This document shows positions 1 through 8,031 of a stretch of 14,318 nt of DNA, in pieces; the stretch's first letter is position 1; every line of letters starts with the position of its first letter. The DNA is from CAZGVW01 sp964529265. Its GTDB lineage: Bacteria; Planctomycetota; Phycisphaerae; Phycisphaerales; UBA1924. The notes beneath the pieces are model-generated. The model was not told the origin of the DNA. It was given only the letters and a program-made list of their open reading frames with translations, and ran no database searches. The DNA lies in assembly GCA_964529265.1 (NCBI GenBank), contig CAZGVW010000106.1:1-14318 (forward strand), read 5' to 3'. The translations under genes and the position numbers were made by a program.

Positions 1-2304
1 GAGTGAGGGCGCCACGGCGCCGGCGGACTCGAAGGCGCCCATGTCCACGATCGCGGGCGAGCCACAGCCGAGGTTGGCGGCCATGGGGTTATCCATGAAT
101 CGCGGCGCGCCGTCGAAATCCATGGGCGTGCGCTCATCGAAGTCGCCATCGGTGTCGAGGTCGGCGGCGTCGAGCGGGACGCGGGCGTTCATGCCGGTAT
201 CGATGCACGGCGAGCCGGCCTGGAGGCGGTAGTTGCCGACCACCGCGTTGACGAACATGGGGTTTGAGTTGATGTTGCCCGGTCCGGGGGCGCCGCCTTC
301 GACGTTGGAGTGGAAGACCTCGAGATCCGCGCCGGAGACTTCCGAACCGCTCGTGTTCCCCCACGCGATCGAGTTGGAGAGCGTCGAGGGGTTGCTGCCG
401 ACGTCCACGATGACGCCGCCGCCGGTGTTGTTGGCGACCACGCAGTTGGTCAGGTCGAATCCCTCGTTGCCGAAATCGCCCCGGGCATGGACGGCGCCCG
501 TGCCGAAGGGCGAGGTGTTGCCGGTGACCACGCAGTTCACGGCTCGCATGGAAGCCGCGGTGAGGAGGCAGATGGCTCCGCCGCTTTCGCTTGCGCTGTT
601 GCCATCGAACTCGCAGCCGATGAGGAGGGCGTCGGCGCCTCCGCTCAGGACAGCGGCGCCGCCGCCGCGCTCCGCCGCGTTGTCCACGAAGGAGCAGCCC
701 TCGACGATCGTGTCATCGCCCAGCAGCATGCCGCCGCCCCATGCATCGGCCTCGTTCCCCGAGAACACGCAGGCCCGGAACACTGATGATGAGCCTTCGC
801 GGGTCTCGGCGCCGGCGCCCGTTCCAGTTGTGGAGTTGTCAGTGAACTCGCAGTCCGTGACGTGGGCGGGAAGGTACCGCACGTGCATGCCGCCGCCGTA
901 CGCCGACGAGTTCTCGTTGAACGTGCAGGAACTGATCTGGGCGTCCTGGCAGTTCACCAGCGACAGTCCGCCGCCCTCGTGCGGCGCGAGGTTGGAGTTG
1001 AACGCGCAACCAGTCACGGTGAGGGCGGCGCTCCACGCGTCCACGGCGCCCCCGTCGCCGTTGATGTCGTACTGGTCGTCGCCATAGTTGCCCGTGAACG
1101 TTGAGCCCCCCAGCGACACGGTCCCGCCGGACACGCTGATCGCGCCGCCGCTTCCGTACGACCGGTTCCCGGTGAACGTGCACAATCCGATCTCCAGGGT
1201 GGAGGTCTCCGAGCGGATCGCGCCGCCGAGGCCCCAGCCGAAGAGGATGGCCGTGTTGTCGGTGAAGCCGCACAGCGTCGCGGATACGTCGCTCTCGAAC
1301 GCGAAGATCGCGCCGCCTTCCCCGCCCGTGTTGCCTTCGAATCCGCAGCCCAGGAACGAGGCCGACGCGTTGTTCACCCACACGGCCGCGCCTTGGCGCG
1401 TCGAGCTCTTGGCGAAGCCGTTGTCTTCAAAGGTGCAGCCCACGAAGGATGCCTCACCGCCGTTCTCGATGGCCGCGCCGCCGCCGTTCCCGGTGGTGTT
1501 GTTGCTCATGATCACGGAGTCGCTCACGGAGGCTTCTCCGGCGTACACCCACATCGCGCCACCGTCGCCCCCGAGCGCCGCGTTCAGGTTGAAGTGGCAG
1601 TCTTCGATGGTCGCGAGGGTGCTCGGACCCACCGCCACCCCGCCGCCATGCGTGGTTGCGAAGTTCGCCGTGAACGTGCAGCCGTTGATCTCCGGCGCGC
1701 CGCCCAGCAGGTACACGCCGGCGCCGAATCCGTCCAGCCCGTCGGGCAGCCCCGAGCGACCCACGAGGAACTCGCAGTCGATGATCTGCGGCGACGCCGT
1801 GAGGCTTGCGATTCCCCCGCCGTGACGGTCGGCGCGATTGTCATCGAACACGCACTCGCGCACGATCGGGGAGGCGAGCGCGATGAGCATCCCTCCGCCG
1901 TCCAGTTCCGACCTGCCGCCCTGGATCGTGAAGCCCTCGATGATCGTGGAGGGTCCTTCGAGGCTGTTGCACAGCACGACCGGACCATCTCCGGCGCCGT
2001 CGATGATTGTTCCTGCCGCGCCGCCCGAGCCCGTGAGCGTGATCGCCTTGCCGTCGAGGTCGATCGTGCCCACGTAGGTTCCGGGCAGCACGAGGACGGT
2101 GTCGCCGTTCACCGCGGCGTTGATGGCCGCCTGGATGGTCCGCTTGGGGCCCAGCGGGCCCATGCAGCCGGGCTGAAGGCCCAGCCATGCGTCCTGGCCG
2201 CAGGGGGAGACGAAGTACGTCGCGGCGTGGGCGGCGCCCGCGCCGGCGAGCGCCGCCGCCATGGCCGAGGCCGCGGCAAAGCGTGTGAAGGTGTTGGGGA
2301 TCAT
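1..2304 (-). CDS. Secreted right-handed beta-helix protein, copy 1 (3' end outside window)
   Basis: The frame is open for 768 codons from an ATG at 2304 to the left edge, so the C-terminus is missing. The start is supported by AAGGAA at 2313-2318, 8 bases upstream, and by alignment with its paralogue at 2506-5004. The N-terminus is a Sec signal peptide (MIPNTFTRFAAASAMAAAL..., likely cleaved after AHA), followed by a conserved head with VSPCGQDAW and GPLGPKRTIQAAI. The body has about 16 coils of the pattern C-x-F-x-x-N followed by GG[AG]-hydrophobic, the PMP-type repeats typical of parallel beta-helix surface proteins. The final visible part (AGSPCIDTG, DFDGAPRFMDNPMAANLG) nearly matches the paralogue, which then continues into a dockerin-like tail; the same tail is expected just beyond the edge. 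The protein is probably exported, at the cell surface or extracellular, with an adhesive, structural or carbohydrate-related role. No catalytic residues are recognisable. Confidence 0.88.
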   Translation of the reverse strand, partial: MIPNTFTRFAAASAMAAALAGAGAAHAATYFVSPCGQDAWLGLQPGCMGPLGPKRTIQAAINAAVNGDTVLVLPGTYVGTIDLDGKAITLTGSGGAAGTIIDGAGDGPVVLCNSLEGPSTIIEGFTIQGGRSELDGGGMLIALASPIVRECVFDDNRADRHGGGIASLTASPQIIDCEFLVGRSGLPDGLDGFGAGVYLLGGAPEINGCTFTANFATTHGGGVAVGPSTLATIEDCHFNLNAALGGDGGAMWVYAGEASVSDSVIMSNNTTGNGGGAAIENGGEASFVGCTFEDNGFAKSSTRQGAAVWVNNASASFLGCGFEGNTGGEGGAIFAFESDVSATLCGFTDNTAILFGWGLGGAIRSETSTLEIGLCTFTGNRSYGSGGAISVSGGTVSLGGSTFTGNYGDDQYDINGDGGAVDAWSAALTVTGCAFNSNLAPHEGGGLSLVNCQDAQISSCTFNENSSAYGGGMHVRYLPAHVTDCEFTDNSTTGTGAGAETREGSSSVFRACVFSGNEADAWGGGMLLGDDTIVEGCSFVDNAAERGGGAAVLSGGADALLIGCEFDGNSASESGGAICLLTAASMRAVNCVVTGNTSPFGTGAVHARGDFGNEGFDLTNCVVANNTGGGVIVDVGSNPSTLSNSIAWGNTSGSEVSGADLEVFHSNVEGGAPGPGNINSNPMFVNAVVGNYRLQAGSPCIDTGMNARVPLDAADLDTDGDFDERTPMDFDGAPRFMDNPMAANLGCGSPAIVDMGAFESAGAVAPSL

Positions 2305-2391
2305 GGGGGTGGTTCCTTGTCGTTGGTCTGTTGTTGGAGTGGGCGGCTTCGCCCGTCAGACCAGACGCGGAGTCGGCGCGGGAATCGCGCC
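2305..2391 (-). promoter_or_regulatory. Structured 5' leader of beta-helix copy 1
   Basis: On the minus strand an outer stem TGGTCTG (2357-2363) pairs with CAGACCA (2324-2330) and encloses an inner hairpin GGGCG-AAGC-CGCCC (2341-2354). The outer right arm ends 5 bases before the AAGGAA ribosome binding site (2313-2318). A further hairpin, GGCGCG/CGCGCC, is at 2375-2391. The same architecture precedes copy 2 at 5005-5089. A promoter must lie in or upstream of this stretch, but no clear -35/-10 pair is visible. Structure and conservation are seen directly; regulatory function is inferred. Confidence 0.55.
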
Positions 2392-2426
2392 AGAAAAGTG
2401 AGGCGGTCGGAGGTCGGGCCCGGGCC

Positions 2427-2476
2427 AAAAAAGACGGCCGGAGACCGGGCGTTGCGAACGCCTGGTCTCCGGCCGT
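2427..2476 (-). terminator. Rho-independent terminator after beta-helix copy 2
   Basis: Arms at 2434-2453 and 2457-2476 (20 bases each) are complementary apart from one G-T wobble, with a 3-base loop. On the minus strand the stem is followed directly by six T residues (A run at 2427-2432 on the plus strand). It lies 30 bases after the stop at 2506 and ends transcription of copy 2, so copy 1 needs its own promoter in 2305-2426. Confidence 0.93.
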
Positions 2477-2505
2477 GGTTGAACGCATTCGAGGAGAACC
2501 GCGGC

Positions 2506-5004
2506 TCAGCCCCAGAGGCCCAGCAGGAAGGCGAGGTCGGTGGAATCGACCGCGCCGTCGAGGTTGAGATCGCCGGGGCAGCACTCGGTCTCGCACATGC
2601 CCCATGTTCCGAGGATGATGGCGAGATCGGAGGAGTTCACCACGCCGTCGCCGTTCAGGTCCGCCGGGGACAGATCAGGGGAGACGGCGCCCAGGGATTC
2701 GAAGGGGCCCATGTCCACGATCGCGGGCGAGCCACAGCCGAGGTTGGCGGCCATGGGGTTATCCATGAAGCGCGGAGCGCCGTCGAAATCCATGGGTGTG
2801 CGCTCGCCGAGGTCGCCGTCGACGTCAAGATCCGCGGCGTCGAGCGGGACGCGGGCGTTGACGCCCGTGTCGATGCACGGCGAGCCCGCCTGGAGGCGGT
2901 AGTTGCCGACGACGGGGTTGATGAACATGGGGTTCGCATCGATGTTGCCGGCGCCGGGAGCGCCGCCCTGGATGTTCGAGTGAAACACTTCGATATCGAC
3001 GCCGTCGATTTCAGGGCCGGAGGGATTGTCGCGGAGGATGGAGTTGGCGATGACGGTGGGCGCACTTCCGGGCTCGACGATCACGCCGCCGCCGGTGTTG
3101 TTCACGATGGCGGAGTTCATGATCTGGAATCCGAAGTGCGTGGCCGCGCTGTTCTCGGCGAAGAGCGCGCCGGCGCCGAAGGGGGCGGAGTTGCCCGACA
3201 CGACGCTGTTGACGAACCGCATGGTGGCGCTTCCGAAAATGATCGCCGCGCCGCCGCTCTCCACTGCGCTGTTGCCGTCGAACTCGCAGCCGATGAAGAG
3301 TGGATCCCCATTGCTGGTCATCGCGGCGACGGCGCCGCCGCGGTCCGCCGTGTTGTCCGTGAACGAGCAGCCGATCACTTCTACACTGTCCAGGGACCCC
3401 AGAGCGCCGCCCGAACCATCCGCGTGGTTTCCTGTGAACGCGCAGGCCTCGACGCGCGTCTCGCTATTGAACGTTCCGACCCCGCCGCCGACATTCGTGC
3501 AGGCGTTGTCGGTGAACTCGCAGCCGACAACCATCCCCGTCATGTGCCGGATGTTCAGGCCGGCGCCGTTGATGGCGGTGTTCTCCGTGAACGTGGAGTC
3601 GGTGATCTCGAACTGCCCCGTCAGGCTATCCACCTCGACGCCGCCGCCCCCGCCCGCCGCGGCGTTGCCGGTGAACGTGCAGGAGGAAACGACCAGGTCG
3701 CACTCCGCGGCGTAGATGGCGCCGCCGTCCGACGTCTCGCCGTCGTCTACGCCGTCGGTGACCGCGGTGTTGTTCGAGAACAGGCAGCCGCCGATGTCCG
3801 CGCTGCCGCCCTGCACGCGCACGGCGCCGCCGTCTCCGTCCACGTCATTGCCCGTGAACGAGCACACGGAGAGTTCGAGCGCCGTCTCGACCGAGTCGAT
3901 CGCGCCGCCCGAGCCGTGGGTGAAGTTGTCATTGAGCCAGGTGTTGGAGTGGAACCCGCACAGGATCGCTGAGAGCGTGCTGTTCACCGCGCGGATCGCG
4001 CAGCCCAGCCCGGCCACGTTTGCTTGGAACTCGCAGCCGAAGAACGAAGCCTCGGCGCCCTCGATCAGGACAGCGCCGCCCGCCCGCGGCGTCGCGAACT
4101 GGCACGAGTTCTCCGTGAAGGTGCACGCGGAGAACGCGACGTCGCCCCCGTTCTGAATGAAGACGGCGCCGCCGCGCGTCACGGCGGTGTTGGAGGTGAA
4201 ATCGCACTGACTCACCGTCGCCTGGCCCGCCGTGACGTGCAGTGCCCCGCCCTCGCCGCTTGAGATCGCCACGGTCAGGTTCGAGTCGAAATCGCAGTCA
4301 GTGATCGTCGCAATAGTGTTCGCGCCGATGGAGATCGCGCCGCCGTCGCCGAGCGACCGGTTGTCCGTGAAGTCGCAGCCGCTGATCGTGGGCGACCCGC
4401 CCAGGCAGCGAATGGCGCCGCCGTCCCGGGTGAAGACGTTCGGCGGAGCGCCGCACAGATTGTCAATGAACTGACAGTCGATGATCTGCGGCGACGCCGC
4501 CACGACGCCGATCGCGCCGCCATGCTGCTCCGCTTCATTCTCCTCGAACACGCAGTCGCGGACGATGGGGCTTCCAAAGGCAATGAGCATGCCGCCGCCA
4601 TCGGCTGCGCTGTGCCCGTTGCGGATTGTCAGGCCCTCGATGATCGTGCCGGGGCCCTCGCCCCCATTCAGCAGAACCACCGGGCCGTCGCCATGGCCAT
4701 CCAGAATCGTCGCCCCGGCGCCGCCGGCCCCGGTGATCGTGATCGCCTTGCCGTTCAGGTCGATCGTGCCAACGTAGGTCCCAGGCAGCACCGAGATCTG
4801 GTCGCCGTTCACCGCGACGTCGATGGCCGCCTGGATCGTTCGCTTGGGCCCCAGCGGGCCCATGCAACCGGGCTGGACGCCAATCCAGGCATCCTGTCCG
4901 CAGGGGGAGACGAAGTACGTCGCGGCGTCTGCGGCGCCCGCGCCGGCGAGCGCCGCAACCATGGCCGCAGCCGCGGAAAAGCGGAAGATAGAAGTGGGAA
5001 TCAT
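2506..5004 (-). CDS. Secreted right-handed beta-helix protein with dockerin-like C-terminus, copy 2
   Basis: The product is 832 residues. The frame stays open upstream to 5256, but ATG 5004 is chosen because AAGGAG (5013-5018) lies 8 bases before it, a signal peptide begins there (MIPTSIFRFSAAAAMVAALA..., likely cleaved after ADA at residue 27), and the paralogue starts at the same place. After the conserved head (VSPCGQDAW...KRTIQAAI) come about 16 beta-helix coils with the motif C-x-F-x-x-N...GGA[IVL]. A conserved SPCIDTG / DFDGAPRF module follows. The C-terminus (about 779-832) has two calcium-loop-like motifs, DLNGDGVVNSSD and DLNLDGAVDSTD, each followed by an LLG-x-WG-like end, resembling dockerin type I repeats common in planctomycete exported proteins. 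The likely role is a secreted or surface structural or adhesive protein; pectate-lyase-like activity cannot be excluded but no active site is visible. It ends before a strong terminator. Confidence 0.92.
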   Translation of the reverse strand: MIPTSIFRFSAAAAMVAALAGAGAADAATYFVSPCGQDAWIGVQPGCMGPLGPKRTIQAAIDVAVNGDQISVLPGTYVGTIDLNGKAITITGAGGAGATILDGHGDGPVVLLNGGEGPGTIIEGLTIRNGHSAADGGGMLIAFGSPIVRDCVFEENEAEQHGGAIGVVAASPQIIDCQFIDNLCGAPPNVFTRDGGAIRCLGGSPTISGCDFTDNRSLGDGGAISIGANTIATITDCDFDSNLTVAISSGEGGALHVTAGQATVSQCDFTSNTAVTRGGAVFIQNGGDVAFSACTFTENSCQFATPRAGGAVLIEGAEASFFGCEFQANVAGLGCAIRAVNSTLSAILCGFHSNTWLNDNFTHGSGGAIDSVETALELSVCSFTGNDVDGDGGAVRVQGGSADIGGCLFSNNTAVTDGVDDGETSDGGAIYAAECDLVVSSCTFTGNAAAGGGGGVEVDSLTGQFEITDSTFTENTAINGAGLNIRHMTGMVVGCEFTDNACTNVGGGVGTFNSETRVEACAFTGNHADGSGGALGSLDSVEVIGCSFTDNTADRGGAVAAMTSNGDPLFIGCEFDGNSAVESGGAAIIFGSATMRFVNSVVSGNSAPFGAGALFAENSAATHFGFQIMNSAIVNNTGGGVIVEPGSAPTVIANSILRDNPSGPEIDGVDIEVFHSNIQGGAPGAGNIDANPMFINPVVGNYRLQAGSPCIDTGVNARVPLDAADLDVDGDLGERTPMDFDGAPRFMDNPMAANLGCGSPAIVDMGPFESLGAVSPDLSPADLNGDGVVNSSDLAIILGTWGMCETECCPGDLNLDGAVDSTDLAFLLGLWG

Positions 5005-5090
5005 GATAGAGGCTCCTTGTCGTGGTCTGTGGTTGGGATGGGCGGCATCGCCCGTCAGACCAGACGCGGAGTCGGCGCGAAATCGCGCCA
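2671..5090 (-). repeat. Tandem duplication unit (beta-helix gene plus leader), copy 2
   Basis: This unit corresponds to 1-2391. The two ends are nearly identical between copies: 37-99 and 2707-2769 match for 63 bases, and the leader cores 2341-2391 and 5040-5090 differ by only a few bases. The repeat-rich middle has diverged. The offset is 2670 bases at the gene ends and 2700 at the starts, a net difference of 10 codons. The pattern suggests duplication followed by divergence of the coils with the ends constrained or converted. Confidence 0.75.
5005..5089 (-). promoter_or_regulatory. Structured 5' leader of beta-helix copy 2
   Basis: Outer stem TGGTCTG (5056-5062) pairs with CAGACCA (5023-5029), enclosing inner hairpin GGGCG-ATGC-CGCCC (5040-5053). 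AAGGAG follows at 5013-5018. Upstream, GGCGCGA-TT-TCGCGCC (5074-5089) forms a tight palindrome. The leader matches that of copy 1 over most of its length. One indel shifts the reading frame relative to the start codon, so the conservation is not protein-coding. The promoter is not identifiable by eye. Confidence 0.55.
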
Positions 5091-5093
5091 CCG

Positions 5094-5146
5094 AAAAACC
5101 GGGGAGAGGCCCGCCGACCGCCGCCCGAACAGATGAGCCGGCGGTC
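5094..5146 (-). terminator. Possible weak terminator after the kinase gene
   Basis: On the minus strand an 8-bp stem GACCGCCG/CGGCGGTC (within 5116-5146) follows the kinase stop at 5160. A run of five T residues comes 17 bases later (5094-5098). The distance between stem and T run makes this a poor intrinsic terminator, so some readthrough into the beta-helix leader is possible. Confidence 0.3.
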
Positions 5147-5159
5147 AGACCCGTCCGGC

Positions 5160-7187
5160 CTACCGCGCATGCGTGTGCAGCGCCGCACTCGTCCGGGTCT
5201 GCCTGCGCAGGATCTCCGCCGCCTGCTCGGCGAGCCTCGCAGCCTGCCGACCGCACGCGGGCGACCCCCTGAGCGATTCCGCGGCCGCGTCCAGCCGCGC
5301 CAGCAGCGCCCGAATCTCGCCGGCGGAAGCCTCGGCGAACCCGTGGGCGATTGAGCAGGCCCGCGCCGCATCGCAGAGCCCCTGCGCCATTTCAAGCCAC
5401 GGATCATCCTCCGAAACGATCGCGCGCCAGGCCGATGCGTTCCGCGCCGTCACCACTTCCGCCTCGGCCCAGGCCTCGTGCCGCAGCAGCCAGAACCCGT
5501 ATGCAGTCTCCCAGATCAGCGTGGGGACGGCCGTTTCCCCATGCGCCTCCCTCAGACCATCAAGCGTGTCCTTGATCAAGTTCAGGCGCGTGTCATTGAT
5601 CATCTCCAGCGCCTCCGGTGCGTCAAGAACATGAGCGCCATGCACCGAATCGAGCACCGAAAGGATCATGAGCGCATCGTCGGCGCCCTGTCTTTCCCTC
5701 GCCGCCGCAAGCCCTTGAAGAAGCCTCTGAAGATCCTGCGCGTTCTTCTGACGCCACTCGCGCCCGATCTCTGCGCGGGCCGCGCGGAGCTCCTGCGCGT
5801 GCGCGGTGTCGATCAGCCGCCTCGCAACCACGAGGCCCACCGTGACACTCGTCATGAGCAGGATCATCAGACAGATCGTCGCCGCAACAAACGGCCTCCG
5901 CCGAACAAAAAGCGTGCCCGACCTCCACAGCGAAGGGCGAGTCCACGAAAGCGGCTCCCGCCCAAGCCATCGGTCCAGGTCGTCTGCGAACAAGCCCGCC
6001 GACGAGTATCGATCACGCGGCCGCGCCGCCATCGCGCGACGGCATACCGCGTCGAGGTCGCGATCAATCCCGCGCCGCCGCTCCGATGGCGCCGCCGGCG
6101 GCTCCCCCTCCGCCGCGGCCGAGTGCGATCGCTCGATCTCCCCGCGCGTGACCCCGTTCGGCGGCGCCCCCGTCAGCAGCCAGGAGAGCAGCCCTCCCAG
6201 CGCATACACATCGCTCACCGGCGAAATCGCCCCTGCCTCCCCGCGGAACTGTTCGGGAGACATGAACGCCAGATTTCCAATTCGATTCTGCTCCTGCGCG
6301 TCTCGCCGCCACCCCGCCCCGCTCAGCCGCACGGCCACGCCGAAATCCGCCACCTTCGGCCGTCCTTCGGGCGTCATGAGCACGTTCGCCGGCTTCAGGT
6401 CGCAGTGAACAATGCCTGCCCGGTGCGCCGCCTCCACACCGCGCGCAATCTCCGCCGCGAGCCCCACCGCCTCGCGGATCCCCAGCGGCCCGCTCCGTGC
6501 CGCAATCCACGTCCCCAGGTCGCCCCCCGCAACGTGCTCGAGCACGATGTACGCCTCGTCCGGCTCGTGCACGCCGAAATCCAGCACGCGCAGGATGTTC
6601 GGGTGATCCAGCCGCCTTGTCTTCGTCGCCTCCTCAAACAGCCGGGCCCGCAGACGGCCCAGCGCATCCCCCCGCCGCAGCACCTTGATCGCCACCAGCG
6701 CCGCCGCGTCAGACTCTGAGAGCCTCCGGTCCACCGCGAGAAACACATCCGCGAACGCCCCCCGACCGAGGTGACGCCGCAGTTCATACCGCGCCACACC
6801 AGCCTCCAGCGTCGGGCCGAAGTCCGCGGGCAGCCCGCGCTGATCTCCCGAAACCTCCTCCAGGCCCAGTGTCACGACCGCCGTCAGCGCCACCGCCTCC
6901 TCGATCGCGCCCCGCAACTCCGGGAAGAGGCCCCCGAGCAGCGCCGCTCCCTCTTCGCCGCTCCGCCCCTCCCGCGCCATCGCCGCCAGCGCCAGGTCGA
7001 TCGCCGCGTCGATCGCCAGCCGCCCCGACGACGTCGGAGCGCACTCGATCAGCGCCGGCATCAGCGCCGCGATCTCATCCGCCCCCTTGAACGCCGCCGT
7101 GGAGCGCAAGAGCATCGCGAGCGCGTAGTCATCCAGCCGGCCCGAGCGGATCAGGCGACCCCAATCGATGGCGTTGTTTCCTTGCAT
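5160..7187 (-). CDS. Membrane-anchored Ser/Thr protein kinase (PknB-type, non-RD)
   Basis: The product is 675 residues from ATG 7187, 13 bases after the stop of the sigma factor gene; a longer frame from a GTG at 7250 would overlap that gene and is less likely. No strong ribosome binding site precedes the ATG, so translation may be coupled. Residues 1-130 are a helical N-terminal region of unknown type. The kinase domain is about 134-410: Gly-rich loop LGRGAFADV (140-148), VAIK lysine 168, Glu185/186, catalytic HCDLKPAN (261-268), DFG (281-283), SPE (310-312) and SDVYALG. The usual Arg of HRD is Cys262, making it a non-RD kinase. One membrane segment (about 432-456) leads to a C-terminal, probably periplasmic, alpha-helical region of about 215 residues without recognisable WD40 or TPR repeats. 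Such kinases sense envelope signals and phosphorylate cytoplasmic targets; the adjacent sigma factor is the obvious candidate partner. Confidence 0.93.
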   Translation of the reverse strand: MQGNNAIDWGRLIRSGRLDDYALAMLLRSTAAFKGADEIAALMPALIECAPTSSGRLAIDAAIDLALAAMAREGRSGEEGAALLGGLFPELRGAIEEAVALTAVVTLGLEEVSGDQRGLPADFGPTLEAGVARYELRRHLGRGAFADVFLAVDRRLSESDAAALVAIKVLRRGDALGRLRARLFEEATKTRRLDHPNILRVLDFGVHEPDEAYIVLEHVAGGDLGTWIAARSGPLGIREAVGLAAEIARGVEAAHRAGIVHCDLKPANVLMTPEGRPKVADFGVAVRLSGAGWRRDAQEQNRIGNLAFMSPEQFRGEAGAISPVSDVYALGGLLSWLLTGAPPNGVTRGEIERSHSAAAEGEPPAAPSERRRGIDRDLDAVCRRAMAARPRDRYSSAGLFADDLDRWLGREPLSWTRPSLWRSGTLFVRRRPFVAATICLMILLMTSVTVGLVVARRLIDTAHAQELRAARAEIGREWRQKNAQDLQRLLQGLAAARERQGADDALMILSVLDSVHGAHVLDAPEALEMINDTRLNLIKDTLDGLREAHGETAVPTLIWETAYGFWLLRHEAWAEAEVVTARNASAWRAIVSEDDPWLEMAQGLCDAARACSIAHGFAEASAGEIRALLARLDAAAESLRGSPACGRQAARLAEQAAEILRRQTRTSAALHTHAR

Positions 7188-7200
7188 GGCGCCGCTGTTC

Positions 7201-7857
7201 TTATCGGGCCGCGCATGCCGCCTCAACGCCGTGCGCCGCGACGCCCCCACCGCCCACCACCGCGCCAGTCTCCTCCTCCCCCCCCGGCTCGGGCCAGCCC
7301 TTCAGGACGCAGGCCCGGCATCGGTGGCGCATGCGGCGCCAACGCATCCGAACAGTAGGGGATGTCAGACCCAGCACCCGGGCGATCTGACCGTGCCTGA
7401 CTCCCCGAATCCGCATGAGCAGAATCACACGGTCAATATCGCTCGGAATCTCGCGCAGCATCGCGTCGATCTCAATCGTATTCATGAAATCATGCCCATC
7501 GTCCCCCGCCGTGCATGGAATGCCCTCAATGTCGGCCCCATCCGCGGCCGTTCCCAGCGCCCTGGCCTGCTCACAGATGGCGTGCGATCCGATCGCCGCC
7601 ACCAGCGACCAAAGCCTCGCCTCGTTGTCCGCGCTCACACGCTGATCGGCGACGATCGAATCCAGCCGCCGACAGATCGTGGACACCAGGTCGTCGGAAT
7701 CGAACACCCGTCGTATCGAGGCCCCGAGCCGGTGCCGAAGCCTCAGCCGGATGTGCCGTCCGTACAAATCCACGAACTCGGCGACCGCGGAACGGTCGCC
7801 CAGACGCATCCGCTCGAGCAACGCGCCGACCAGCGGCCCCCTGGTGCAGTTCGTCAT
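7201..7857 (-). CDS. ECF-type RNA polymerase sigma factor
   Basis: The product is 218 residues. Region 2 (about 11-75) begins LLERMRLGDRSAVAEFVDLYG and contains VFDSDDLVSTICRRL, matching the sigma-70 region 2 pattern that binds core polymerase and the -10 element. Region 4 (about 130-184) has LREIPSDIDRVILLMRIRG followed by the helix-turn-helix GQIARVLGLTSPTVRMRWRRM, which contacts the -35 element. The C-terminal 30 residues are Gly/Ala-rich and unstructured. The linker between the regions (about 100-128) is acidic and has a Cys. ATG 7857 is preceded by only a modest GAGAG. The gene is the first of a bicistron with the kinase; planctomycete ECF groups linked to Ser/Thr kinases are known, and kinase control of this sigma factor is inferred. 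No anti-sigma gene is present next to it. Confidence 0.85.
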   Translation of the reverse strand: MTNCTRGPLVGALLERMRLGDRSAVAEFVDLYGRHIRLRLRHRLGASIRRVFDSDDLVSTICRRLDSIVADQRVSADNEARLWSLVAAIGSHAICEQARALGTAADGADIEGIPCTAGDDGHDFMNTIEIDAMLREIPSDIDRVILLMRIRGVRHGQIARVLGLTSPTVRMRWRRMRHRCRACVLKGWPEPGGEEETGAVVGGGGVAAHGVEAACAAR

Positions 7858-8012
7858 AGCAGTGCTCTCGCCGAAGACCGCGGCGTCTCTCGCTCCGCCG
7901 CAATCCGTGTGAAGCCGCTCGCGCCACCAAGCGCATCCTACCGCGCCGCGCCTCGTTTCCGGCGGGAACTCGCTCAGATTCGCCGCATCCGCGCGGCCAT
8001 TCCCGCGAATCA

Positions 8013-8026
8013 GTGATGTCCATCAC
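8013..8026. promoter_or_regulatory. Palindrome GTGATG-TC-CATCAC in divergent promoter region
   Basis: Perfect 6-bp arms with a 2-base centre lie between the divergent sigma factor (minus) and small secreted protein (plus) genes, 61 bases before the latter's start. The geometry suits a dimeric repressor or activator site. The regulator is unknown. Confidence 0.35.
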
Positions 8027-8031
8027 ACACT

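Larger units (their letters stand above)
1..2391 (-). repeat. Tandem duplication unit (beta-helix gene plus leader), copy 1, cut by window edge
   Basis: This is the partner of the unit at 2671-5090, in the same orientation, and includes the signal-peptide region, the coil region, the SPCIDTG module and the leader. The left boundary lies outside the window, so further copies may follow. Confidence 0.72.

Noticed and set aside
1393..3972. Plus-strand open frame of 859 codons antisense to both beta-helix genes
   Set aside because: It is Arg/Ala/Val/Gly-rich low-information sequence, crosses the terminator and leader between the two genes, and shadows clear secreted proteins on the other strand. 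It is an artefact of high GC and repeat structure.
300..4900. CRISPR-like array from regularly spaced GC-rich motifs in the beta-helix genes
   Set aside because: The repeated bases encode the degenerate C-x-F-x-x-N/GGA coil motif in frame; repeats are imperfect and spacers are coding, so this is protein repeat structure.
5005..5256. Upstream extension of the beta-helix copy 2 frame (84 extra codons)
   Set aside because: It would place the signal peptide internally, overlap the kinase gene and include the leader. Copy 1 has the same leader in a different frame, and AAGGAG precedes ATG 5004.
7188..7250. GTG start at 7250 for the kinase
   Set aside because: It would overlap the sigma factor gene by 50 bases and adds an Arg-rich stretch with no domain value; ATG 7187 directly after the sigma stop is simpler.
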